A stretch of DNA of 48,347 bases, from NCBI GenBank assembly GCA_030699905.1, contig JAUYKQ010000022.1, positions 1 to 48,347 of the forward strand, in the 5' to 3' direction. The first letter of the stretch is position 1. The number at the start of each line of letters is the position of its first letter. Positions 30,533 to 39,096 of the stretch are shown one piece after another. The notes under the pieces were generated by a model, which worked only from the letters and a program-made list of their open reading frames with translations, made no database searches and had not been told where the DNA came from. The position numbers and the translations under genes were made by a program. Source of the DNA: a bacterium (GTDB taxonomy: Bacteria; Patescibacteriota; Minisyncoccia; Phycocordibacterales; GCA-002787175).

Positions 30533-33500
30533 TTAAGGAGTACCCGCGTTTCCCGTTGTTGTTGTGCCTGTCGTGGGACCTGGTGGCTGTGGGTTTTGAC
30601 CTCCTCTTGGAGTGGCGCCTGCTCCTTGGCCTTGTGGTGGCGGTTGTCCTCCTCCTGTCCCGCCTTGCCTTCCTCGGATGACGTTAGCCGTCCTTTTTCC
30701 TTTATGGGTTGCTTCAAAATTTCGTATGGTGTTCTCGTCCGGCATTTCTACCGGTGTGCCATTAGGGAGAACTTCTCCTTCCAGTGTCGTAAGCAGTGGC
30801 GCGTATTCTTTCTCTTTCACCATTCTTTTTAGGGTTTGGAACGACTCTTCCGTCATAAGGTATTTACCTGTTGGGTCTGTTTTCTCTTTTTCATACTCCC
30901 ACATAATGGCCTTCAGGGGGTCTTTCAGGTCTCCGCGGTCCATGTTGCCGACAAACTTTTTGATTACACCCGGGCCGAAAGTTCTGACTGCAAAAGGATT
31001 TGTATTAATTTTTTTCTCTGCCATTTCCGCGAGCTCTCCGTCCGTTTTTCCGTCGTTGGCTTCACGCATCATTGATTCGTGGGCACCGTGGCGAAGTTTT
31101 GCGGCTTCAATTTCCGCGTCAATCTCCGGTTGGCTTTTTCCATCCTCTTTCAGTTTGTCTTTCAGTGTGGCTTCAATGTCTTGCCATCTCATTCTAAAAC
31201 GTTCGTCATCGTCTTTGATAAGAAGTTTGCGCATCTTCTTTCTCTCTTCTTTCGGCAACGACAGTTTAATGCCGTAAGCCATGTCAATGGCGTCTTGGTG
31301 AGTTTGGAATTTAAGTTCGCGCAAGCCGTCTTTCTGTTCTCTGGTGTATTTGGAACTTTTCATTATATCTTGTATTTGCCCGCCACGAAGCATCTGCATC
31401 ACCCCGACATTTTTCATAAGCTCTTCCTTATTAAGTCCGAAGAACAAATGGTCCATTTCACTTGAAGACATGGCGCGCATATCGTCAAAAAGTTTCTTGT
31501 CTATAGCGTACATACTTGGCCTTGGCGGCACTTGCGGTTTATTTTCTTCTGTCCCTCCGGCCGATTTCCACGCTTTGATGTCCTCTTCCCATTTTTCCAT
31601 GCTTTTTTGCCATGCCGCGGTTTCCATCTCGTATTTTTGCACAAAGCCCATTCCGTCCTGTAGGTTGCTAATCTCTTTTCGGGCATTTTTAATAACTTTT
31701 TCAGCTCCTTCTATTACTTGGGCGTTTCGGCTGGCTTTAGGAAGTAATTTTTGGCTGTTAATTATTTTTTGAGCGGTATCAATGTTGTTGTATTTCGCCT
31801 CTATTTTTGCGGTATCAACATTTTCTTTTCTGCCGACAAGACGGTTGTGTCGGGCGGCAAGCATTTTTTCCTTATCTCCCTGATTTACATACTTCTCATT
31901 ATCCTCCATCAGGGCGTCAATTTGCGCGCTTGTGGCGCGTTGCATAATCTTAGGATCAGAAAGCAGGTCTTCGGGCATGAATTTGACGAATTCTTTTCCG
32001 GAAAGTCGCGTCAAAGCGGAGGCGACTTTTTCTTCGGCCTTTTCCATCTTGTCTTTCGCGTTTTCTATGGCTTTTTCGGCATCGCGGATTTTTTGGACAC
32101 TCCTCTGATTTACGGACTTTGTGTTTTCGGCGGTTTTGACCATTTCGTTTTTCTTCAGTTCTTCTTTGGCGGTGTTCATTTCATCCGACCCTGCATTTAT
32201 TTGGTTTATGGCGTCACTGCGTTCCTCTATTTTGTAGCGTTCGCCGGCAAGACGCTGGTCTCTTTGAAAAGCTTCTTCTGTTGAACGACCGGCAAATTTA
32301 GTATTTACCAATTTTCCTACGGTACTTTCCCTTAAAGCACTTGTAATATTTCCTTTCCAGAAGGCGCTTTCCTGCATTTTATCGTTAAGTTCTCGGGTAG
32401 ATAACGCTCTGTTTTTTTCTCCACCGTGCCACTTGAACCCAAGTGTTTTAGAGTCGCCCCCTCGGCCAATACCTAAAATATTCATCTTTCCGGTTTCGCT
32501 GTTATAGCGTACTCCGGGTAAGCCAAGACCTCCCTCCCTCAACAATCTGGTAAATCCTCTGCCTGCCGCCCAACCCGCGCCTCCGGCGATTTTATTCTTT
32601 GCCATATCGGCGACTTTCATTCCAAATTCCGCCGTTTTGCCTCCTATCTGCTGGGCTACGATAAGACAACCGTACATAAGCATGGTAAGAACAATAAACG
32701 AAAGCAATATCTCCATCTTTGCCCCGCTTGTAAATGCCGCCACGTAACTTGCGTCGTATAAGAAATTTCTAAAAGCGTCGCTGTGAATGGCGGAAGCGAC
32801 AACATAAGCGAGGGCCATAAACGCCGGAGCGAAAAATGACTGTTTTATAAGCAAATCCCACCACTGGCGCGATTTTCCCGAAAGACCCGGCAGTACAAGA
32901 ACCGCGAAAGCCAAGGGCGACAGTATCATGAGGAAAATCAACGCTACCGCTCGGCCGAGAAACATAAGCGCCGTTGCTAAAAATGTAAAAGCCGTTACCA
33001 GTATCAAGATGGTCCCGCCGGCCGTTATTATGAGTATATTTCCAAAGTTTAGCGTTTTATCTGCCGGGTTGTCGCCGATACGCTCCAAAGCGTCCTCGGA
33101 AGACACTCTGCCTATGTCTTGGGTTTTGTAAAGAGTAGAGAGTTTTAGGCCTTCCATAAAACTGGCGGAAAAACTCGGCTCCCCTGTATCCGGGTCCGCG
33201 CTCAATATGCGGTCGTAAAAATGTATTGTCATTATGTTGGCCGCGTCTATAACGGCTTTTGAAATGAAAAGAGAGAAGTTTATGAGAAGAGCCGAAATTA
33301 CCAAAGTGGCAAGCATGCGTTTTGTACTACCCCCCGAAAGACCAAGTATCGTGCTTATGGATATGTAAAGAAGAATAAAGATAAAAATAATATTTGCTAT
33401 GTCGCGAAAAATAGTCCAGCCAATATCAACAACCGGAACCTTCTCAAGAAAAGCCGAAAAATTAACCGTGTGTGATATGGAAAGGTCTAAAATTTGTCCC

Positions 33501-33784
33501 GATGCCCAAAGAAAAAGTCCGGCCACGCTCATTACAAGCTCTGATGTCATCGTGACAACAGAGGCGATACATTTCTTAGTGTCCCAACTGCTTGGTGTTG
33601 GAAGACATGGACTTCCTTGTGGCACAAAGTTAGTTAACGGAATAGCCACATTCGCCACACTCGTAACAGCATCTACTATTCCCTGCCCAACCCCCTGTGC
33701 CACTGCTTCCCCTGCCGAAAATGGCGAGAAGATACTCGTCGCTAATGTTATCGCTATAAAAGTGTAAACAATGATTTTTTTCAT
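30533..33784 (-). CDS. VirB6/TrbL-like polytopic membrane protein with long coiled-coil extension
   Basis: 1083 residues. A signal-like helix is followed by about six membrane segments between residues 70 and 400 (IANIIFIFILLYISISTILGL, MLATLVISALLINFSLFIS, ILVTAFTFLATALMFLGRAVALIFLMILSPLAFAVLVLP), matching the TrbL/VirB6 channel component. From about residue 430 onward the protein is hydrophilic and largely helical or coiled-coil (KEELKKNEMVKTAENTK, ENAKDKMEKAEEKVASAL). It ends in a Gly/Pro/Gln/Thr-rich tail. The extension is longer than the channel itself and may be a cytoplasmic or external scaffold. Confidence 0.8.
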   Translation of the reverse strand: MKKIIVYTFIAITLATSIFSPFSAGEAVAQGVGQGIVDAVTSVANVAIPLTNFVPQGSPCLPTPSSWDTKKCIASVVTMTSELVMSVAGLFLWASGQILDLSISHTVNFSAFLEKVPVVDIGWTIFRDIANIIFIFILLYISISTILGLSGGSTKRMLATLVISALLINFSLFISKAVIDAANIMTIHFYDRILSADPDTGEPSFSASFMEGLKLSTLYKTQDIGRVSSEDALERIGDNPADKTLNFGNILIITAGGTILILVTAFTFLATALMFLGRAVALIFLMILSPLAFAVLVLPGLSGKSRQWWDLLIKQSFFAPAFMALAYVVASAIHSDAFRNFLYDASYVAAFTSGAKMEILLSFIVLTMLMYGCLIVAQQIGGKTAEFGMKVADMAKNKIAGGAGWAAGRGFTRLLREGGLGLPGVRYNSETGKMNILGIGRGGDSKTLGFKWHGGEKNRALSTRELNDKMQESAFWKGNITSALRESTVGKLVNTKFAGRSTEEAFQRDQRLAGERYKIEERSDAINQINAGSDEMNTAKEELKKNEMVKTAENTKSVNQRSVQKIRDAEKAIENAKDKMEKAEEKVASALTRLSGKEFVKFMPEDLLSDPKIMQRATSAQIDALMEDNEKYVNQGDKEKMLAARHNRLVGRKENVDTAKIEAKYNNIDTAQKIINSQKLLPKASRNAQVIEGAEKVIKNARKEISNLQDGMGFVQKYEMETAAWQKSMEKWEEDIKAWKSAGGTEENKPQVPPRPSMYAIDKKLFDDMRAMSSSEMDHLFFGLNKEELMKNVGVMQMLRGGQIQDIMKSSKYTREQKDGLRELKFQTHQDAIDMAYGIKLSLPKEERKKMRKLLIKDDDERFRMRWQDIEATLKDKLKEDGKSQPEIDAEIEAAKLRHGAHESMMREANDGKTDGELAEMAEKKINTNPFAVRTFGPGVIKKFVGNMDRGDLKDPLKAIMWEYEKEKTDPTGKYLMTEESFQTLKRMVKEKEYAPLLTTLEGEVLPNGTPVEMPDENTIRNFEATHKGKRTANVIRGRQGGTGGGQPPPQGQGAGATPRGGQNPQPPGPTTGTTTTGNAGTP

Positions 33785-33792
33785 CCGTTTTT

Positions 33793-35658
33793 TTATTGTT
33801 CAAGCACTGCCGGCGCGTCGCTTCTTTTTTGAATTCCGTAAACACGAACTTCACCAAAGGCCAAGAGACCTCCTTCTTGTCTTTGCATCCTTATATACCG
33901 CCTCGGGCCAGTCGGGATTTCTATCGTTACGGAAGATAGGTTGCTGAAGACGTCGTAAGCGTCCACGTTGGGGTCGCTTATGAGTTCCGGTGTGGTGGCG
34001 TTCGCTTTAAACGGCGTGTTGGAAAGAAACACTTTAAAGTAGGAACTCCAATCGGTTCCTCTTGACACTATTTCTATTTTATCCATATCTTCTATGACGT
34101 AGAACTTTCCAGAATTGTCTTCCGCCAAATCTACCTCCCACCAGCTTTCAGACGACTGTTCTCCTGTCATTGAACTGAGAGATGTGCTGCCGTCCACGGC
34201 TTGGTCGGAATAAAACGATATCAAATCGTTGAAATGGTATGTGCTGGACTGTTTTGTCTTTTTTAAAAGAGCGATATTTTCTCGTTGGCTTTCTATCTCT
34301 TCGGGTGTTGTTCCGAGCTGGGAAGTGCCATCTTCCGGCCTGTTGGCATCCTCGCCTGTGTAGTGTCCACGCAAGGTTTGGCCCGCGCAGTAATTTTTAA
34401 CGGCTTCATATTCACCGACTGTCCATGGCGTCTGGTCGTCTTTCATTGGGCGATCTTCTGCTCCAAAAGTTCCACTCCCCAGCAAATACGGTTGTAAATA
34501 GACGATATTCTCTCGGACAACATATTTGTCTCTGTTGAATTGTTCGCATTCAATGCCGATTCCCGGGGGTATTTCAGCGATTGCGCCGGCTACTTCTCTG
34601 TTAAAGTCATCGTCTGTGTTTCCGCTAACAAAAGTGTCAAAATATGACCCTCTTTGGTCGGAGCGAGGGCGACTTGTTCCGGCGAGCCCCGTGGCGCTTA
34701 TGACTTGTACTAACGCTTGGTTCATTAAAGCGTTCATTATTTCATTTATTTCATCTGCCACCTCCAGTTCACGAAGTTGTGATGGCAAAACCTCCTGCAG
34801 TTGGCCTTCTATAACGGAACCGGGTGTATTTATAGTGCATTTACCCTGTAGACGTTCCGCGTATGCGTCTTCGCTGTCGGTATCGCCGGAAGGGCAGGTC
34901 TCCCAAGACATAAAACCGCGACCCCAATCAAGTTTTCTCAAACCTATTTCATGTCTTCCGGCTATTTTGGCTTCCATGTTGCTTGTGAGAGACAAGAAAG
35001 AGCCGTAGGGGTTGTTTTGCGGACTTGAATGAAGAGCAAACCACTGATTCCAGCCCGCTCGCCCGCCGAAAGTACCGCCTGAAAAAGCATTTTGGACATT
35101 TTTTTGAATATCCGTCAGACGACAGGCCACATAGTCGCTATAGGTGGCTGAAAAATGAATATTCAAAGCAAAACGCAAGTCCACGTCAAAAGGACTGCAA
35201 AGCAGTTCTCCTATACCACCCAAGCTCCTTATTGACTCGCCTATCACCTGGTCTCCTATGTCTTCCATAAATCCGTCAATGTTCGTAACGAAAGACGGCG
35301 AGCCATTAAAACCGCTGTTTATCCAAGTTACTATTGACTTGGTAATCTGTTTTATAAGTATTTTGCCGACAACTTTAACGGCAAAGTCCCAGACGCATTC
35401 TTTAGTTGTCTGGGCTTGCTCTTCTGCCTTTATGTCTCCTACCAGCGAAGTAAGAATTCGGCTATATATTGGAACGGAAGTGGCTGCGTCTGCCGCGCCT
35501 GAAGCGGCGGTTATACCTTTTCCGATAAATTTGTTAAGAAGACAGCCGAGAAATGCGTCAGTTTTTTGCGGTCGCGTAAAAAGCACGCCTGACGCCGTAA
35601 TGGAGACGACAAGGAAAAGCACCACTCCTTTTTTCCAAGCAAAATTCTTGTTATACAT
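33793..35658 (-). CDS. secretion-cluster surface protein with C-terminal F5/8-type (discoidin) domain
   Basis: 621 residues. The N-terminus is a signal sequence (WKKGVVLFLVVSITASGVLF). The central about 400 residues are specific to this kind of cluster, with several Cys and no family I can name. Residues of about 475-615 form an F5/8-type C domain: NIALLKKTKQSSTY, QAVDGSTSLSS, WWEVDLAEDNSGKFYVIEDMDKIEIV, SSYFKVFLSN and RRYIRMQRQEGGLLAFGEVRVYG. Such domains bind glycans or lipids on surfaces. The gene ends eight bases before virB6-like. I infer an adhesive tip or cap for the secretion machine. Confidence 0.75.
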   Translation of the reverse strand: MYNKNFAWKKGVVLFLVVSITASGVLFTRPQKTDAFLGCLLNKFIGKGITAASGAADAATSVPIYSRILTSLVGDIKAEEQAQTTKECVWDFAVKVVGKILIKQITKSIVTWINSGFNGSPSFVTNIDGFMEDIGDQVIGESIRSLGGIGELLCSPFDVDLRFALNIHFSATYSDYVACRLTDIQKNVQNAFSGGTFGGRAGWNQWFALHSSPQNNPYGSFLSLTSNMEAKIAGRHEIGLRKLDWGRGFMSWETCPSGDTDSEDAYAERLQGKCTINTPGSVIEGQLQEVLPSQLRELEVADEINEIMNALMNQALVQVISATGLAGTSRPRSDQRGSYFDTFVSGNTDDDFNREVAGAIAEIPPGIGIECEQFNRDKYVVRENIVYLQPYLLGSGTFGAEDRPMKDDQTPWTVGEYEAVKNYCAGQTLRGHYTGEDANRPEDGTSQLGTTPEEIESQRENIALLKKTKQSSTYHFNDLISFYSDQAVDGSTSLSSMTGEQSSESWWEVDLAEDNSGKFYVIEDMDKIEIVSRGTDWSSYFKVFLSNTPFKANATTPELISDPNVDAYDVFSNLSSVTIEIPTGPRRYIRMQRQEGGLLAFGEVRVYGIQKRSDAPAVLEQ

Positions 35659-35751
35659 TTGTGCGCCGAAACAAGAAGCTTACATGCTATATTTCTATAT
35701 AACTTGCAGTACGCAACAATAGAGATTTTAAGAACAAATAATCTCTTAATG

Positions 35752-35782
35752 TTTTATGTTGCATGTTTCATGCTCCATGTTG
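35752..35782. repeat. Heptanucleotide array (ATGTTGC family)
   Basis: ATGTTGC, ATGTTTC, ATGCTCC, ATGTTGA units lie between the discoidin-domain gene and the stop of the Ca-binding-repeat gene. Confidence 0.75.
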
Positions 35783-35788
35783 ATTTAA

Positions 35789-36748
35789 TTATATCTCGGA
35801 ACTAAACAAGTAACCACCTTCATTCTGTGTAAAAGAAATTCCTCTCTCATTGAAAAAAGCAGAAATATTTTTTATGGACTTGGCGATGTTTTCAGCTCCG
35901 GCCGCGTAAAGGCGGAAACCCGACATTGCCTTTACGGGGTCGGTCAAAAGTTTTCGCATATCTTTAAGTCCGTCTATTATGGCCGTAAAACTATTGACGA
36001 GTAGCAAATGGGACGAAGAGGCGTCTTCCGGAACCTTCATGGCGAGCAAGTCGTTTCTCGCCTGGCTGTAAAAGGCGATAATTCCGTCGTATTCATCAAA
36101 AGCGTCCGCTTTCTCCGTTTCAGAGGCCTTCTGAAAGAGGAAAAGTTCGTGTTCATACTGCTCTTTCGGTGTGCGTGACAGTATATCCCCAACATTGTTG
36201 CCGTATTCCTTTAAAAAAGCGACGGTTTTGTCCGGAGATGTATTTAAGTTGTTTATGCCATATATTTTTTCCGGCTCTGTCTCTCCTCTTTCCATGGCTT
36301 TGAGCAATATTTCCTGATAATTTGCCAAAGAAGGAGAGCTTCCGACGTTTTTTTCGCCTATGTATTCGGCAAAAAGCTCGCGACCGAGTTTGTCTGTTTC
36401 GCTTAAATCGGCTTCTATTTCCGGATTTATCTTTTTAGAGGCCGTGTCACTGTCCATTTTGTCGTTTGGCCCCGCCTTTGTCGGGTCTCTGCCATCTCTA
36501 ACTTCGTCAAAATCGGACGTACCGTCTTTGTCAGTGTCCGGATTAAACGGGTCAGTCCCCCAAAGCTCCTCTTCCCAGTCCTTAAGGCCGTCGTTGTCAC
36601 TGTCTTTTGATAAGAACTCTTGCCTTTCGGCCGACATGCTTTCTCCCACGGCTATATTGTGACTGCCACCATTTTTACCGGAAAAATAAAAGTAAGCGCC
36701 GGAAGCTATGATGGCGGTGGAGATTGCCAAAGTTAGTAATATTCGCAT
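35789..36748 (-). CDS. membrane-anchored protein with thrombospondin type 3-like Ca-binding repeats
   Basis: 319 residues. One N-terminal membrane helix (ILLTLAISTAIIASGAYFYF) is followed by DSDNDGLKDWEEELWGTDPFNPDTDKDGTSDFDEVRDGRDP (residues of about 50-90), tandem DxDxDG calcium-binding repeats. The rest is helical (KQYEHELFLFQKASETEKADAF) without a known domain. It is the first gene of the secretion operon and divergent from the peptidoglycan-binding gene. A TATAAT ends six bases before its ATG. Likely on the cell surface. Confidence 0.75.
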   Translation of the reverse strand: MRILLTLAISTAIIASGAYFYFSGKNGGSHNIAVGESMSAERQEFLSKDSDNDGLKDWEEELWGTDPFNPDTDKDGTSDFDEVRDGRDPTKAGPNDKMDSDTASKKINPEIEADLSETDKLGRELFAEYIGEKNVGSSPSLANYQEILLKAMERGETEPEKIYGINNLNTSPDKTVAFLKEYGNNVGDILSRTPKEQYEHELFLFQKASETEKADAFDEYDGIIAFYSQARNDLLAMKVPEDASSSHLLLVNSFTAIIDGLKDMRKLLTDPVKAMSGFRLYAAGAENIAKSIKNISAFFNERGISFTQNEGGYLFSSEI

Positions 36749-36754
36749 GATAAA

Positions 36755-36760
36755 ATTATA
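36755..36760 (-). promoter_or_regulatory. -10 hexamer at the head of the secretion operon (leaderless type)
   Basis: A consensus TATAAT on the minus strand ends six bases before the ATG at 36748. No -35 with good match was found. Confidence 0.55.
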
Positions 36761-36829
36761 CTACGAAGCGTAAACCAATACGAATATTTGTCTGGCACAA
36801 CGCGACTTTCCGGAACCCAAGTTTTGGGC

Positions 36830-36852
36830 GACCGGCTTTTCGGGTGTATAAT
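36830..36852 (+). promoter_or_regulatory. Promoter of the peptidoglycan-binding gene (leaderless type)
   Basis: TATAAT (36847-36852) ends six bases before the ATG at 36859. A weak TTGGGC lies 17 bases upstream of the hexamer. Confidence 0.55.
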
Positions 36853-36858
36853 CATTGC

Positions 36859-37908
36859 ATGTTTAGAACTTCTTCCCTTTTTGTTTTGGTGGTTTTAATT
36901 TGCGCCACGCCCACGGTGTCGTCGGCCCTTCAACTTTCGCGCGATTTGCGGGTTGGGAGCAGAGGAGAAGACGTTCGCGCTCTCCAAGTTTTTCTAAATC
37001 AGGACCCGGACACCGCTCTCGCTTTAAGCGGGCAGGGCTCTTTGGGTAATGAGACGGAATATTTCGGTAATTTGACAAAAAAGGCGGTGATTTCTTTTCA
37101 GAATAAATATCGTCAGGACGTACTTTTGCCCATAGGACTTTATTACGCTACGGGGTATGTCGGTGGAATGACAAGGGCCAAGATAAACGAAATTTATGAT
37201 TTTAGAACTGAAATCCAGTCCTCGGAGAGTCATGGTCAAAGGCCGGAAATTATGAACTCGGATGAGACGAAAATTGCCGTGGAAGAGCCAATGAAGAATC
37301 CAAATATTCCGGAAGGATATGAAAATCATCCGAACTTTGAACATTATGAAGAGTTTGTCGGGGCTATTAGAACTGTTGGGTCCGAACAGGGCTACTCGCT
37401 TGAGGAGCTTGATTTTATGCAGGAAAAAGTCACTGAAGCGCTGGCCACAACTACCGATTATCAAGCGCTTTTTTTGCAAGAACAACTAAAGAACAACGAA
37501 CTTCCTGATTTTAGCTCTATCTACGACACAAATGGCCCGAGCTTCGGGAGTTTTTTCAGCAACATAGGGAACTATCTTCTGCCAACAGCTCATGCCCAAG
37601 CGCCACAAGGCAGATGCGAACAGGGTAACCAGATATGTTTTGGTAGTATGGTGATTTTCCCGTTCCTCTGCACTTGTTCGGGGAACTGGCTTATAACAAT
37701 GAGACCTTTTCCACCAAGGTACATAGCGCTTCTTACTCACTATCAGGGCGCGCAGGCATATCTTTCTTATAATACGCCATTTACGCGGTGGCTTGTCGGT
37801 TTTTACCAGCAAGGAGGCCAATGTCAATTCTATGCCGGAATATCTTGTGTAAGTTTGCCTTCTCAAGGGCAAACCTCGCCGAGGTTGGGTTCGTCACGGA
37901 CACCGTAG
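36859..37908 (+). CDS. secreted peptidoglycan-binding-domain protein, 349 aa
   Basis: From the ATG at 36859 (MFRTSSLFVLVVLICATPTV) a signal peptide is followed by a PGRP-binding-type module at residues of about 25-115: LRVGSRGEDVRALQVFLNQDPDT.., FGNLTKKAVISFQNKY, GGMTRAKINEIY. A charged linker leads to a Cys-rich C-terminal region (GRCEQGNQICFGSMVIFPFLCTCSGNW.., QCQFYAGISCVSLP) with eight cysteines that may form disulphides outside the cell. It is probably bound to the cell wall. Its start is fixed by a TATAAT six bases upstream. Confidence 0.8.
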   Translation: MFRTSSLFVLVVLICATPTVSSALQLSRDLRVGSRGEDVRALQVFLNQDPDTALALSGQGSLGNETEYFGNLTKKAVISFQNKYRQDVLLPIGLYYATGYVGGMTRAKINEIYDFRTEIQSSESHGQRPEIMNSDETKIAVEEPMKNPNIPEGYENHPNFEHYEEFVGAIRTVGSEQGYSLEELDFMQEKVTEALATTTDYQALFLQEQLKNNELPDFSSIYDTNGPSFGSFFSNIGNYLLPTAHAQAPQGRCEQGNQICFGSMVIFPFLCTCSGNWLITMRPFPPRYIALLTHYQGAQAYLSYNTPFTRWLVGFYQQGGQCQFYAGISCVSLPSQGQTSPRLGSSRTP

Positions 37909-37957
37909 AATCGCGAAAGAAGAAACAAGAGAGAAGAGTCAAGAATTCATTAAGAAA

Positions 37958-38128
37958 TTAAGGGATTGTTGCCGAATAGGCTTTTGAGGTGATTTTTTCA
38001 AAATTCGTGCGAGGCGAAGTTTCAAATTTATGGCTTAATGCTGGAAGTATTGGCCAAAAATTTGAAACAAGCCGCAGCCGAATTTTGGGGAAATCAGCCA
38101 AAATGGATATTCGGTAACAGTCCCTTAA
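37958..38128. repeat. Palindromic repeat element with family I core but different ends
   Basis: Inverted termini TTAAGGGATTGTTGCCGAATA (left, within 37958-37978) and complement on the right (38108-38128), two mismatches. The interior repeats the family I plan: stem AAAATTCG/CGAATTTT, internal loop TGCGAGGCGAA opposite AAGCCGCAGC, stem GTTTCAAATTT/AAATTTGAAAC and a hairpin cap (TGGC/GCCA). The loop sequence is kept while both stems are rewritten with pairing intact. It lies at the convergent junction between the peptidoglycan-binding gene and ksgA. Confidence 0.85.
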
Positions 38129-38140
38129 AGGAAAGAGCGG

Positions 38141-38989
38141 TTAATTCATTATTTTTTCCGTGAGCTTCTTCCATTTTTCCAAAGAAACGTCTTCGGCGCG
38201 AGATTTCACTTCTATCCCGCATGAAACAAAAATGTCGGCCTTGATACCCAGATTACTTGAAAGAAGTTTTCGTTTGCTTGAGAATCCTTTTTTTAAAATT
38301 TCAAAAAACTTTTCTTCAGAGATTTTTTCAAAGTTTTTCTTTGAAATATTTTCTATTTTTAAAATCGCCGAGTCCACTTTTGGCGGTGGCGAAAAACTGC
38401 CTGCTTTTACGGTGTCAATGTAAATCGGGTTTCCGTACGCCTTGACGCTTATTGAAAGCAAGCTCTCTTTTTTTGGCCTGTCGCTTTTGGTGGAGGTGGC
38501 GCCCTGCCCAACAATCCGCTTAGCCACTTCTTTTTGAAGAAGAACAACCATCATTTCCGGCTGTTTCTCTGTACTTAAAAATTTCCGCAAAAATTGACCG
38601 GTAATGTAGTAAGGCAGGTTGGCTACTATCTTGTAACATGGAACATGCAACATGGAACACAAGTCATTGAAATCCAATTCCAATATGTCCTTATTGAGTA
38701 GAATTAAATGTCCGTTATCAATTTCTTGTTTGAATTTCTCGCCCAGTTTCGGGATGAGGCGCGCGTCTTTTTCAACGGCAATGACTCTGCCCGCTTTTTC
38801 CAAAAGAAGTTCTGTTAAAGTTCCCTCTCCGGGCCCGACTTCAAGCACCGCATCTTCCGGCGACAGTTCGGCGGCGTCAACAATTTTTTTCAAAATGTTT
38901 CTGTCTTTCAAAAAATGCTGGCCTAATGATTTGCGAGGAAACAAACGTTCTTTATCTTCTAATATTTTGTTTTTATTTCGGTAGTTCAT
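38141..38989 (-). CDS. ksgA: 16S rRNA (adenine1518-N6/adenine1519-N6)-dimethyltransferase
   Basis: 282 residues from the ATG at 38989 (the frame stays open to 39040 through repeat sequence). SLGQHFLKDRNILKKIV, the SAM motif VLEVGPGEGTLTE, VIAVEKDARLI and the catalytic NLPYYI are all present, as is the C-terminal SFSPPPKVDSAIL. It dimethylates two adenines near the 3' end of 16S rRNA. Just before KIVANLPYYI, the residues LCSMLHVPC are encoded by four heptanucleotide units (38636-38662), an in-frame repeat insertion close to the active site. A second unusual stretch is GQGATSTKSDRPKKES. Confidence 0.94.
   Translation of the reverse strand: MNYRNKNKILEDKERLFPRKSLGQHFLKDRNILKKIVDAAELSPEDAVLEVGPGEGTLTELLLEKAGRVIAVEKDARLIPKLGEKFKQEIDNGHLILLNKDILELDFNDLCSMLHVPCYKIVANLPYYITGQFLRKFLSTEKQPEMMVVLLQKEVAKRIVGQGATSTKSDRPKKESLLSISVKAYGNPIYIDTVKAGSFSPPPKVDSAILKIENISKKNFEKISEEKFFEILKKGFSSKRKLLSSNLGIKADIFVSCGIEVKSRAEDVSLEKWKKLTEKIMN
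38636..38662. repeat. Heptanucleotide array inside ksgA
   Basis: TTGTAAC, ATGGAAC, ATGCAAC, ATGGAAC, in phase. It is translated on the minus strand as LCSMLHVPC, immediately before the catalytic segment. Confidence 0.85.
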
Positions 38990-38997
38990 TGCCACTC

Positions 38998-39093
38998 GAT
39001 GGAACACGCCACACGGAACATGTAACATTTTGAAACGCAAAGAAAAGAATTTTCTTGTGTCTTTGTTACATGTTCCATGTCCCGTGTTCCATA
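38998..39093. repeat. Heptanucleotide arrays between uvrD and ksgA
   Basis: Two short arrays of the ATGGAAC / TTCCATG family (about 38998-39027 and 39066-39092) are separated by about 40 bases and point in opposite directions, so the spacer is a loose inverted repeat. Confidence 0.75.
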
Positions 39094-39096
39094 AAT

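Noticed and set aside
30612-32284. Several plus-strand ORFs opposite the VirB6-like gene
   Set aside because: They are antisense shadows of a long, well-supported gene and show biased residues (Phe/Ser runs).
22242-36748. Integrated conjugative element
   Set aside because: No integrase, relaxase, coupling protein, tRNA target or direct repeats are seen; the operon sits among ordinary chromosomal genes.
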